NCBI GenBank assembly: GCA_001931905.2
Contig: MSJI02000067.1
Coordinates: forward strand, 1 to 26,685
Origin: Cladosporium sp. IMV 00045
Taxonomy: Eukaryota > Ascomycota > Dothideomycetes > Cladosporiales > Cladosporiaceae
Direction of reading: 5' to 3'
DNA length: 26,685 nt
Shown here: piece by piece, positions 1 through 8,804 of the stretch
Layout of the letters: every line of letters begins with the position of its first letter
How positions within the stretch are numbered: the stretch's first letter is position 1
Position numbers and translations under genes: made by a program
Notes under the pieces: model-generated
The model's database searches: none
Told to the model about the DNA's origin: nothing
Seen by the model: the letters and a program-made list of their open reading frames with translations, nothing else

Positions 1-557
1 ATTGCGAAGTCGCCGGTGTAGTCTGGAATGCATTAGCTCTGAGAGATCCTTGTCCAGCGTCCTTCGTGAGACCCTCTTACCTTGCACAATGTAGTTGGGA
101 CCAGGGCAGTCCGGACCAGGCTGGCCGGGGAATTGGACCTGGAAGACACCAGCAGCGCCGTAAGTCGGGTTTGCAGGAGCCGCCGTGCCCTGGATGTTGA
201 TCGGGCGGCCCTCGGCCTGGCAGGTGTTGTTCACGAAGACGGTGCCGTTGTCCTGTCGTCGTGCGTCAGCATTGAACAACATCTTCTCTTCCACGCTCAA
301 GAATTGGGACCGCGAACGTTCAAAGAGTACTCAGCCTGAATGCACTTGCAGGCTGCGGTAAAAGGAGCCACAGTGCCGGCGACTTGGTACCATTTTCCAA
401 GGTAGGGCTCCAGTTGGAAACCAATGTCGGCTTTAGGGTAGAAGCACTCACCGTCCCAGCTGGAAGGGACGGCGTTGAGCTCTACTGCGGTGGTGTTGTT
501 TGCTGCGGAGGCGACTACGGCAAACGCAAGGGATGCGGAGGCAGTGTTGAAACGCAT
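1..557 (-). CDS. Secreted lipocalin-like protein, 3' end off the window
   Basis: The gene reads leftward from an ATG at 557. Three exons join cleanly: 557-318 (80 codons), 252-81 and 22-1, with introns at 253-317 (branch-like TGCTGAC, acceptor ACGACAG) and 23-80 (donor GTAAGAG). The start MRFNTASASLAFAVVASA is a signal peptide. The lipocalin G-x-W signature is seen as YLGKWYQVAGT (G54, W56), followed by a cysteine-containing strand (CKCIQAEYSLN), NNTCQAEGRP and finally NYIVQDYTGDFA, which resembles the later strands of bacterial Blc and apolipoprotein D-like lipocalins. These are eight-stranded barrels that bind small hydrophobic ligands; the ligand here is unknown. Secretion is inferred from the signal peptide and several cysteines. 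About 144 residues are visible and the C-terminal strands are cut off at base 1. The fold assignment is good; the biological role is open. Confidence 0.82.
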
Positions 558-1101
558 GGTGATGTTGTGGTTGAAATAAATATGTTGATATTTGGGGACC
601 GAGTTGGTTCGTATCTTGGGTGGTTTGTGAAGAATGGTTTAAGAAGCTTTTGGCTGAGTGAAAAAGACTACTTAACTACAGTGAGCGCGAGACCCCAGTT
701 ATTATACCTACTGTCATCGCCAACCCTTCATCGTGAGATGGATAGCGTTTGTCATTCCCAAGTTGTGGACATCGAGGACCATCGGGGAATTTTCTTGGAT
801 ATCCATGACGAAAGCCGAGCGAGTTCTCTCGCTAAATGGAAAGTTTATAGTCGTTGTGAATGTCGATGTGGATCGACAGAGAGTTGTATCGAAAGATGTG
901 ATGCTCGTACTGCAACATGTCTATACAATTTTTCGTTCTCATCACATTGGCAAGGATATAGTATGCCAAACCTCAGACTCATCAGTCTTGGTGGAATTCT
1001 CTGACAATTCATTGATTCGATGGCATGAACAAGACAACCGAGGCTCGACCTCGCCAAGTTCTTGCTATGCACGTCACCGTTGCGACCCGGTGCTTCCGCC
1101 G

Positions 1102-1120
1102 ACTACTGTAGTACAGTAGT
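1102..1120. repeat. Perfect 9-bp inverted repeat around one G
   Basis: ACTACTGTA and its exact complement TACAGTAGT flank a single G at 1111. The dyad lies about 545 bp upstream of the lipocalin start and 840 bp upstream of the NACHT start. It could be a binding site for a dimeric regulator or a chance palindrome; nothing else nearby decides this. Confidence 0.6.
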
Positions 1121-1144
1121 GGATCTCGCCTATAAACATCACAA

Positions 1145-1188
1145 TTGAGTCATGAAGGGATGAGAAAACTCGCTTCATGACTGCTCAA
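1145..1188. repeat. Imperfect stem-loop with a TGAGTCA site
   Basis: Arms AGTCATGAAG (1148-1157) and CTTCATGACT (1173-1182) are exact complements around a 15-base loop. Beyond a short bulge, TTGAG (1145-1149) also matches CTCAA (1184-1188). The left arm contains TGAGTCA (1146-1152), the consensus for bZIP factors of the Gcn4/AP-1 class. Whether it acts as DNA site, RNA hairpin or neither is not shown. Confidence 0.55.
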
Positions 1189-1957
1189 ACTTTTGCAATT
1201 TATCATCAAATGGGAGTCCACGCAGCAAATAGAAGGTTAGGGCTGAGCCAAGAATCGCAACTTCAGTTCTCCTTTATAGAGACCGCATACCTACCAGTCG
1301 GGCATCACCAAAAGAGGTCGAGTCTCATAAGGCTGTGTCCGGCCCATCTTTCGAGATGTTCTGGCATCAACAGTCCAGTTAGGCGAGTACAGCAGCGTGA
1401 TCAGCTGAGGTCACTAAATAATCCTTGAATCATGGGCTCCGTTGGCAGCCATGGATCCTGTTGCGCGTAGGGACATCGTGTGAAGAGACCGACCAACAGA
1501 CTGACGGTAAAAATGGGCCTACGTACTTCGCCTACGAGAAGTCGTCAACTGACAGATAGGATGCGATGCATCGCAGCTATTCTTCTGAAGCGCAGGATTT
1601 ACATCATGTAATGACGTACCACGAAATGCTATCATGCACGTGCGAGTCGCTGAACGCACTCACAGCAAGAAAGACATATAGAAGCGTTTGGCTAATGAAT
1701 GCTGCAAAGACTGCTCAACACTCACAGCTGAAGAAGCGCCACATGTAGGCTGACAAAGCGCTAGTGATGCGCCTGCATGGCCCTGGAGGTGGCACGGCAT
1801 CAGGGTCGAGCGTCAGCCTGGCCTCAGCCTGATGTCTGGAGGCTGTCTACTAGTGTTCGATATGATCACTTCATAGACAATTCTCTCAAAGTGCAAACAT
1901 ACTGGTTCCAACGCTAGCCACAGCCAAAGGAACAAAAGCTTTTGAAGCCGCCGAATC

Positions 1958-3936
1958 ATGGCAGAAGCATCTCGCCATGGGAACCGATACGGGCCCATAT
2001 TCAACTTCGGCGGCCGTAGCCATCAGGGCAACAACTACAACTTTGGGCCAACATCCGATGAGCGAACGCTACTTTCAATCCTTGAGAGCCTCGAATACCC
2101 CGGAATGGACGATCGCAGAGACACTCTGACCGAAGCCGAGAACGGAACCTTCAAATGGGCGCTCGCAGAAGAAGAGATGGAGTTCGTGACCAACAAAGAT
2201 GTGTATAACGGAAAGGTGCTTACCCAATCGACAACGATTGACATAGGCTTCACGCGTTGGTTAGAATGTGACGAGGATGGTTTATTCTGCTTCATGGGAA
2301 AACCTGGGTCTGGGAAGTCCACACTCATGTATGCTTAAGACTTTCCGCAGTGCAACAACCTGTCACTAACCCTTGCGAAACCACAGGAAGTTCTTAGCAA
2401 TAACCGAGTCGAGAATTGATCAAGCGTTGGTGAGGTGGGCTAATGGGAAGAAAGTTGTACGCAGCGAACACTACTTCTGGATTTTGGGAACCCCGATGCA
2501 GAAGTCATGTGAGGGCATGTTACGAAGCCTTCTCCACTCTTCTACAATCCGTGGCGGGATGTGAAAATGACGGGGGCTTTGATCTGATCAAGTACGCATG
2601 TGGATCAAGTTGGTTTTCGAATAACAGCCGCCGTGCCTGGAACTGCGATGACTTGCATCAGATGTTGGCCCGCCTCACCTCTGGCGCGACAAGGAAGTTC
2701 TTTCTGCTTGTTGATGCGCTTGACGAGTGCGAACCGCAAAATCGCCCCGAAACTATTGCAGCCGAGATTTCAAAGATCTCGCGTCTGCCCAATGTCAAGC
2801 TATGTATCAGCTGTCGACCTTGGGAGTCGTTCACCTCCAGGTTTCCTCCGACGCGGACTCTGTTCTTGGATCGGTTGACGTACATGGATATGGAGTTGTA
2901 TGTTGAGAGCCGACTGATCCATGCCAGCTCAAGTAATCACCTATGTGTCGAATTTCGCGACAAGACGACTGAATCGCAAGAATTCTTGAGTGAATTAGTG
3001 CGAGCCGCGGAAGGTGTCTTCCTCTGGATCGAGCTCCTGCTGAACGAGCTTTCTAGCGAACTACGCAAGGGTCGCAGTTTCCAACAATTGAGGAACACCC
3101 TTGCCAGATTCCCTGTGGGCCTAGACCGCTATTTCGAACAATTTGTCTTGGATCGTATTACGAAGACCAGCCAGAGCGACATTGACACTGCCGCCACACT
3201 CAGATTAGCCCTTGCCATTGCCAAATCTACGTCAAGAGATGACCAAGACGAGCTGAAACCATGTCCTGACTCATTCCTCAACTTCTGGCTGTTGAGAGGC
3301 GGGCATCTCAAGCCTGGCTTCTCATGGAAGGATCACAGTGGCCGCTGGAATTCCCGTGAGGACGTACAACGAATGGTAGCACCAACGAGAGGCTTTCTCG
3401 AAGAATCTTGCAAGGACATCTTAGTCATGGTTGACAAGCGTGGAAGAAACAATAGCCGGGCGTGGTATTCGGAGATGCGATGGGACGTTCGATTTCTTCA
3501 CCGCACTGTAGCCGACTTCCTACGCGACAACCCCAAGATTTCCTCCACCATACATGAACAATCCCCAGCGCATTTTACAGACAAGGAGTTCCTCAGCGAT
3601 CTGCGTAAGATACGCTATGTGTATCTTCTCCATGAAACACAGGCAGGCTGTGCGATTGCAGAAGATGACTTCGCAACCTTTTTAAGAAACCAAAGATACC
3701 GGCCATGCAGCAAGGAAGACATTGATTTTGTGTCTGCATGCGACACGGTTCTGGTTCAGCTATTTGAAAAGGCTTCCGACTGCTTTGGGACTGGCCACTT
3801 TGTCACTCGCATATTGCACGCTTGCGCAAGCACAGGATCAACTCGGTACGCGTTGGCGGTGTTGAAATCATGGCCCCACCGTGCAATACGTTCAACATTG
3901 AATGAAGACTCCCTGGAGGATGCTGTACACGGATAA
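1958..3936 (+). CDS. NACHT NTPase (NLR-like), N-terminal and NTPase part, disrupted
   Basis: This is a fungal NACHT-family STAND NTPase, a class that includes heterokaryon-incompatibility and NLR-like receptors. The ATG at 1958 follows an in-frame stop. Exon 1 (1958-2328) encodes a short N-terminus, the conserved stretch ESLEYPGMDDRRDTL and the Walker A loop GKPGSGKS. A 58-bp intron (2329-2386, branch CACTAAC) leads to KFLA..FWILGTPMQKSCEGMLRSLL, typical of the family. Near 2540 the reading frame moves by one base and the rest continues in another frame: RKFFLLVDALDEC (Walker B-like), KLCISCRPW (sensor-type segment), YVESRL, AAEGVFLWIELLL and FLHRTVADFL, all standard NACHT landmarks. It ends at TAA 3934-3936, but the same frame stays open after it into the ZZ-bearing segment. 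The frameshift and stop suggest a pseudogene or a sequencing error. A 67-bp intron at 2561-2627 could also restore the frame, but would delete a region that family members normally have. Confidence 0.72.
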
Positions 3937-4011
3937 CTGAAACTCGTCAGCTCTACTTCTGGGTCAGCCACATCTGAAAATCTAGATCTTTGCTCGCCTT
4001 TTGGAAGCACT

Positions 4012-4974
4012 ATGACGACTTCATTGTATCGCCTTCCTGTCCAGCAAAATCTGGTTCAGCACAAACACGGACTTTTTAGCTACTTTTCACCGCTTGCAGT
4101 TACGAACTCGAGCCTCAAGGTCATTGATAATCTGGTAGCCTGTGGTGGCGATCCCAACGGCCCATCTTTTCAGTCTCTGTGCCAAAATACCGTTTGGGAG
4201 TCATTTCTCAGTAGAGCTTGTCAAAAGATTGATCGTTGCGAGCGAGAAACAGATAGGCCGGAGCAACCTGAAGAGCTCAACGGGAAGCTGCAAGACTACA
4301 AGCGCAAGGTCGGCGATCTGATCGCTCTCTTCCTGTGGCACGGCGCGAATCCCAAATGCACGCCGTGTACAACAATGCATTCCGAAAGCACTGGGCCTTG
4401 CAATAGGACATCACTCCAGGACATTTTGCCAAACATTGTACCTCAAGAGAAAATTGCTATGATAAACGAGATGCAAGTCATGCGCTCGAAGGACTTTGAT
4501 CCTAATTTCTCACGACGGTGTCAGAGATTGAGAGCCATTAGATCATGCCTTCAGTCAGAGCAAAGCTTCTTGGCTCATACTGGACGACGCAACAATCGCG
4601 GCCAGTCAGGGATTGAAGATGTATGGTTGTTTGAGCAGCATGAATTTCTTGATGCATTGACGGGAAACCTAAGAAAACTTACTTGCGACAAGTGCCTGAA
4701 AGAAAACTGGCCCCGTGGCAGGGTGTGGTGCGTCGATTGCAACGGTCGCTACTTCTTGTGCGGAAAATGCTTAGACGATGTCAAACCAGAAATCTCGAAT
4801 GGCAATGTCTTGACGGGGAACATCATCCACGAGAAGATACCGCTTGTTGGAGGCCACACCTCTATAGCATTTGGCTTCACAGACGATGGCGTATTCGGGA
4901 TATATCAGTCCATGTCCGCCCTCAAAGAGTGGTATGTGAGGAACAGCGTCGAGCCGGATTCCGGAGTTGACTAG
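4012..4974 (+). CDS. C-terminal part of the NACHT gene: ankyrin-like units and ZZ-like zinc finger
   Basis: This 320-codon frame is in the same phase as the NACHT frame ending at 3936 and is open from 3937 on, so it is most likely the C-terminus of one interrupted gene; 4012 is only the first ATG after the stop. Residues about 20-110 contain two short helical units ending in GGDPN and HGANP, the turn signature of degenerate ankyrin repeats common at the end of fungal NACHT proteins. Residues 225-253 carry six cysteines in three C-x2-C pairs (CDKC, CVDC, CGKC), with histidines following, as in ZZ-type zinc fingers, which bind protein tails or mediate protein contacts. Translation from 4012 alone is possible but has no visible promoter support. 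An in-frame 105-bp intron (3846-3950) could bypass the stop, at the cost of residues that look like the family's pre-repeat region. Confidence 0.6.
   Translation: MTTSLYRLPVQQNLVQHKHGLFSYFSPLAVTNSSLKVIDNLVACGGDPNGPSFQSLCQNTVWESFLSRACQKIDRCERETDRPEQPEELNGKLQDYKRKVGDLIALFLWHGANPKCTPCTTMHSESTGPCNRTSLQDILPNIVPQEKIAMINEMQVMRSKDFDPNFSRRCQRLRAIRSCLQSEQSFLAHTGRRNNRGQSGIEDVWLFEQHEFLDALTGNLRKLTCDKCLKENWPRGRVWCVDCNGRYFLCGKCLDDVKPEISNGNVLTGNIIHEKIPLVGGHTSIAFGFTDDGVFGIYQSMSALKEWYVRNSVEPDSGVD
4684..4770 (+). other. Six-cysteine ZZ-like zinc finger
   Basis: Cysteine codons start at 4684, 4693, 4729, 4738, 4759 and 4768. The spacing is C-x2-C-x11-C-x2-C-x6-C-x2-C, and His codons follow within about 40 residues. 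This fits the ZZ pattern, in which two zinc ions are held by alternate pairs. All six cysteines are intact even though the gene upstream looks broken. Confidence 0.6.
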
Positions 4975-5584
4975 AATCACGGTAAGTCATCTCGTTCATC
5001 ACACCGCGCTCAAGTGACATATGCTGCTCTGTTCTGCCACGAGCACGCTAGTACCGTCACGTGCCGGGTACTAGAAAAGACATCATGCCGTTGAGATGAG
5101 CGGAAAGAAAACACGGTGTCTACTTCACAGTAATGCTAGACTATCAGCCTTCGACCATTGAGAACAGCGTTGTTCCTTCGAGAGACACGCTAACCCATGG
5201 AGATCAAACAGAAGAAGGGGAAATCAGGCAAAAATCACACAAACCTCCGCCCTCACTCACGCAACTGCTCGTGCATCTGGCCTGCCTACCTCGATCCAGC
5301 ACGAATTCCCACGAGACCTGACGTTGACGAGGAGGCGAATCATCACCAAACCCAACTATATGCATGAACACAACGAGCTTGACGTGACTGGAACTGACAC
5401 ACCGCCCAAAGGTCCAAATTGACCAAGAAGGAGCAAGTAAGTATACCCAAAAGTTACGCATATCGACCTGTATATACAATCCCATATTCGCCCTTCCCCG
5501 AACGCCAACCACCGACCACCCCAAAAATACCTGACTAACCCCTCAATTTCTTAGGCGGAGAGGCAATAAAAAAAAGGATCCCAA
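4975..5584. other. Convergent 3' gap between NACHT and Tag1-like genes
   Basis: Both neighbours end here, so the stretch should be mostly 3' untranslated sequence. No coding frame has recognisable content. It contains a notable E-box dyad at 5048-5074. Confidence 0.6.
5048..5074. repeat. 8-bp inverted repeat centred on CACGTG
   Basis: CTAGTACC (5048-5055) and GGTACTAG (5067-5074) are exact complements. The 11-base spacer carries CACGTG at 5058-5063, almost exactly at the dyad centre. CACGTG is the E-box bound by bHLH dimers. The location between two gene ends, away from any start codon, is unexpected for a promoter site. Confidence 0.6.
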
Positions 5585-8309
5585 TCAAATCCTCACCCTC
5601 GCCCCAATCCCCCCACCAACAAACCAAACCGTCTCCCTCCACTCGCCCACTCCCACACCCACCACCGCCTCTGCCCCGAGTCTCAAACTCCCCCCCAACG
5701 CCCTTTTCACAGCATCATACCCCACACTCCCAAAACTCCACTCGACTGGCAAACGCGGGGAGGTGACGCCATTCCCGTCCTCGTCCACGGGGGGCACGTC
5801 GAAGGGCACGTCGTAGAGTATCTTCCCTGCAGGATGGTGTCGGTAGATTGCCGTGGCGTTTATGGAAGTGATGGTCAGGACGCTGCTGTGCAGGGGGGAG
5901 AGGAGGGTGAATGTCGCGGTGGAGGTGAGGAGGTGGAAGGTTGCGTCTTCGATGAAGTGGGGTTTTTCGCTTGGTGGGTCGGGAGAGGGCGGAGGGGTGG
6001 AGGAGCCGAGACGCGGGGTGGGGAAGGTTACAGGAAAGTGGGAGAGGGCGTGGCCGAGGCTGGGAAGGGCGGGGAGGGTGCCTTTGTGCGTTTGCACGGT
6101 GAGCGTCGTGTTCCAGCCGGAGATGTATTGGCTGAGAAATTCGCGGCCGACGGCGGCGGCGGGGGCGCCGCCAAGAGTTAGGGGGTCCCACACGGCGGTG
6201 ACGGGGATGTTGGTGTTGTTTCCTGGGCGGAGGGAGAGGTTTTTCACCGTCGCGTGGCCGAGGAGGGTGTTGTTGTTTAGAATGTTGATGTCGACGTAGG
6301 GGACTGTAGCGAAGTAATTGGTTGGGTTTGTGAGGTTCACGAGCGCAGAAATGGTCAGGGAGGACTCGGTGGTGTCGATGATGCTCAGGTTGAAGACTTT
6401 GGGTGATAACCGTTTCTCGACAGCGTCGCCGCCGGTGTGATTGTTGCCGCCTCGCGAGATGGCTGTGGTTTCACATGGCTTAGCTATATACTCTATCTTA
6501 TGTTTACACAGAGAGGCAAAAGAAAAGAGACGGACAGTCTTGTTTCGTAACTTCGTGAACAGGAGGTTGATTTGGTCATGACCTACGTTTGATCGGCACC
6601 TGGCCTTCCGCGGGGATCTTCCTGATGGCAAACGCGCCCAGCGCGGTCTCCGTTTCGACATCCACCTCGGCTTTGATGTGCATGAAGACGCTCTTGCTGC
6701 CGAAGAGAAGAGCTTGCACCACGTCGGTGAAGACATCGTTGTCGGTGATCCTCAAGGGAGCCTCATTGATGTCTGACTGAACGAGTAGAGCAGGACCGTC
6801 GTCATCATCAAGGCGAGTGCTGTTGGCTTGTTGCCATTTGTGAAGATCGAGTTTACCGAGCTTCTTGCCTTCGTAGAAAACATCAGCGTCGGCACGAACA
6901 CGGCCGACTGAGATGTTGAAGTTCATCTCTTCAGGCAGGGTGACCACGGCTTTGATGTTGGCGCTGATTCGAGGGTTGGATTCGGGCGAGTTGGGCTCCG
7001 CAAAGGGATCCGGCAGGCCAAAATGCGTGTCATCCAGGGTGAAGTTCTTGATCAGGGAGCCGAAAGTGCGACCTGGGAGAGAGACAGGGACTGTAATGTC
7101 CTTCATCAAGTCCGTAACCCATTGAGGAGTTTCTGTTGAAGGCGAGTCGGAACCCTGTACGTAGATCGTGGTGTCTTTGCCGTGCATGTACTTGCCCAGA
7201 ATAGCATCTAATGGCGATTCATGGGAGCCAGGGCATGCCTGGATGAAGTTCTCCGGTAACTGGCGGACGGTACCAGTGACATTGAGTTCAACGTCTTCCT
7301 GGGGATGAATTTCGATGTCGTGCGTAAGCGCATCGGCAAGCATGATATACGGATCATGCTTTTGGCAGTTGTCGACCAGAATGCCAAATCCAAGCGGTGG
7401 GATAGTGAATTCGACTGGGTAATCGTTCTTCACCAATAATGAGACATCCGCAGCCATTCCTTTTCCAGAAGGTATTTCGACTTCGCGGAAGTTGAGCTTC
7501 TGTATCTTGTAGTGGGGAATTGTAGGGATGTCGTTGTTAGCAAAGGTAATCTCCTGTTGGATGAACTGCTTTCCGAGGCTGAAAATGCCAGATTGCAAGG
7601 GCACGTTGGCCTTTCCCAACACGCGCAGCTGACCCAGTCGACCATCAATCCAGTCCTTGGCGATCCTCCTAATACCATCCACATCTCCAGGCTCAAGTTC
7701 GCTTAAGAAGTCGACGTGCGTGCTGTGTCCATTCCTGATGCTGACTTTGATGGGAGGAATGGCGGCCGTGCCCAGCACGACATTGCCATATTCTGGCAGA
7801 GACACTTCGAGGTCGCTCTCGCCAGTCTTGACCTCGCGGGCAAACCAAGTCGCAAGCCTGCCCAGATTCCGTACGTTCTTCTGCTCCACTTTTGAGGCAT
7901 CCAACATGAAGTCGCCTTGTACTCGCGCCTTAACTCCATCAGCCGTGAAGGAGTCTATCGACAGGCTGGTAGGCTCGAAAACCACGGCTTGCTGCGCGTA
8001 TTTCTCCACAACGGAAGGTGTAATGAAGGCAAACACCATGATCAACGCAGCGAGAATGCATAACAGCAGCAATGCCAATAAACTGGGCCATCGTCGCTTG
8101 GATCCTTTTCCGTCACCACTACTTCGGCTGCTGAGGGCGCGGAGGAGGCCGGAAGCGCTGGTCTCTCGCTGTGGCTGACTCTGGTCGGTGGCCTCATGCG
8201 ATGTCTCGCGCAAGAGGAGAGGCGTTCTCTCGCTTGACGGTTCGGCTTCGATGTCTTCACGGACTGGTTCCCGCCCGCGGGGAGGCTCGTCGGAGGCATT
8301 GGAAGCCAT
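5585..8309 (-). CDS. Tag1/DUF3712-like vacuolar membrane protein
   Basis: Two exons, 8309-6587 and 6462-5585, join across a 124-bp intron (donor GTAGGT, branch AGCTAAG, acceptor CCACAG) to give about 866 residues. The N-terminal 73 residues are hydrophilic and cytosolic in type, with an acidic dileucine ERTPLL (27-32). One membrane segment follows (about 75-96, PSLLALLLLCILAALIMVF). The rest is a large luminal region of repeated beta-sandwich (LEA-2/DUF3712-like) units with many N-glycosylation sequons. This layout matches yeast Tag1, a vacuolar membrane protein reported to help terminate autophagy, and its filamentous relatives, often labelled pre-rRNA processing protein in databases without good reason. 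The luminal part and the single anchor are visible; the autophagy role is carried over from yeast. The gene is divergent from argB, 495 bp away. Confidence 0.85.
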
Positions 8310-8675
8310 TGTGGTAGATTGTAGTCTCGGTGGGTCTCTTGTCGCGTTATGCGGTTACTTTATGGTAGAGGTCAGGCACATTCTCCCCGAAATAACAAAG
8401 AAGGGAGATGCGAAAGCGATGACAGGGGTGAATAAGGTGATGTTTGGTTTTGTGAGTGAAGTAAAGGAAGAAGAGACGATGGTGGCTGATAGACTAAAGT
8501 GAGAGAGTTGACCAGAGAGTGAGATTGATTGCGTAACCGCTGGGCGCTCTGCCTGGCCTCGCCTCGTCTGGGTGCTGCAACCGGATTCGGCAGCAGCAGC
8601 GGCCCCACAATCTCTCCGCAGTTTTGTTGGAGAGGCAAATCAAGGGCAGGGCAAGGGTCGAGCGAGCTTGGAGCT

Positions 8676-8682
8676 TGACTCA
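8676..8682 (+). promoter_or_regulatory. Gcn4/CPC1 (cpcA) consensus site TGACTCA
   Basis: This is a perfect TGACTCA, 122 bp upstream of the argB ATG. Cross-pathway control by the Gcn4 homologue (cpc-1 in Neurospora, cpcA in Aspergillus) acts through this sequence on arginine genes. Position and target both fit; binding itself is not shown. Confidence 0.6.
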
Positions 8683-8698
8683 CGGACCGCCAACAATT

Positions 8699-8709
8699 TG
8701 ACTTAGTCA
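8699..8709. promoter_or_regulatory. TGACTtAGTCA dyad with a Yap-like TTAGTCA
   Basis: Two TGACT half-sites meet head to head around one T. The right part reads TTAGTCA, a sequence bound by Yap-class bZIP factors. It is 95 bp upstream of the argB ATG and 16 bp after the TGACTCA site. Confidence 0.45.
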
Positions 8710-8804
8710 GAACTTCACATCTCATTGCTCCATTTGATTGATACAGAGCCATTGAACAACTAATTGCTCACGCAACACTCCAAAACCACCTCAATTCGCC
8801 CGCC

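Larger units (their letters stand above)
558..1957. other. Intergenic gap between lipocalin and NACHT genes
   Basis: These 1.4 kb separate two divergent genes and should hold both promoters. Open frames of 60-200 codons occur on both strands, but none has a recognisable domain, a consistent splice pattern or a convincing start. Two dyad elements (1102-1120 and 1145-1188) are listed separately. No tRNA or transposon ends were seen. Confidence 0.6.
8310..8804. promoter_or_regulatory. Shared divergent promoter of Tag1-like gene and argB
   Basis: 495 bp lie between two start codons pointing away from each other. The argB side carries two bZIP-type sites, TGACTCA at 8676 and TTAGTCA at 8703. The Tag1-like side is pyrimidine/purine-skewed but has no site I can name. 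Confidence 0.6.

Noticed and set aside
384..1004. 206-codon plus frame over the lipocalin 5' end
   Set aside because: It begins antisense to the lipocalin signal peptide and G-x-W region and then runs through non-coding DNA. No domain is present.
2561..2627. 67-bp intron that would repair the NACHT frameshift
   Set aside because: GTGAAA...AACAG keeps frame, but splicing it removes about 22 codons between RSLL and the Walker B helix, a region present in the family, and the donor is weak. Kept as an alternative only.
3846..3950. 105-bp in-frame intron that would bypass the TAA at 3934
   Set aside because: The GTACGC donor and a CTGA-like branch are possible, but the excised codons (YALAVLKSW...DSLEDAVHG) look like the usual pre-repeat helix of the family, so a true stop is more likely.
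5585..6736. 383-codon minus frame as a separate gene
   Set aside because: Its first 90 codons are a shadow of exon 1 and the intron of the Tag1-like gene. The rest is exon 2 of that gene, joined at 6462.
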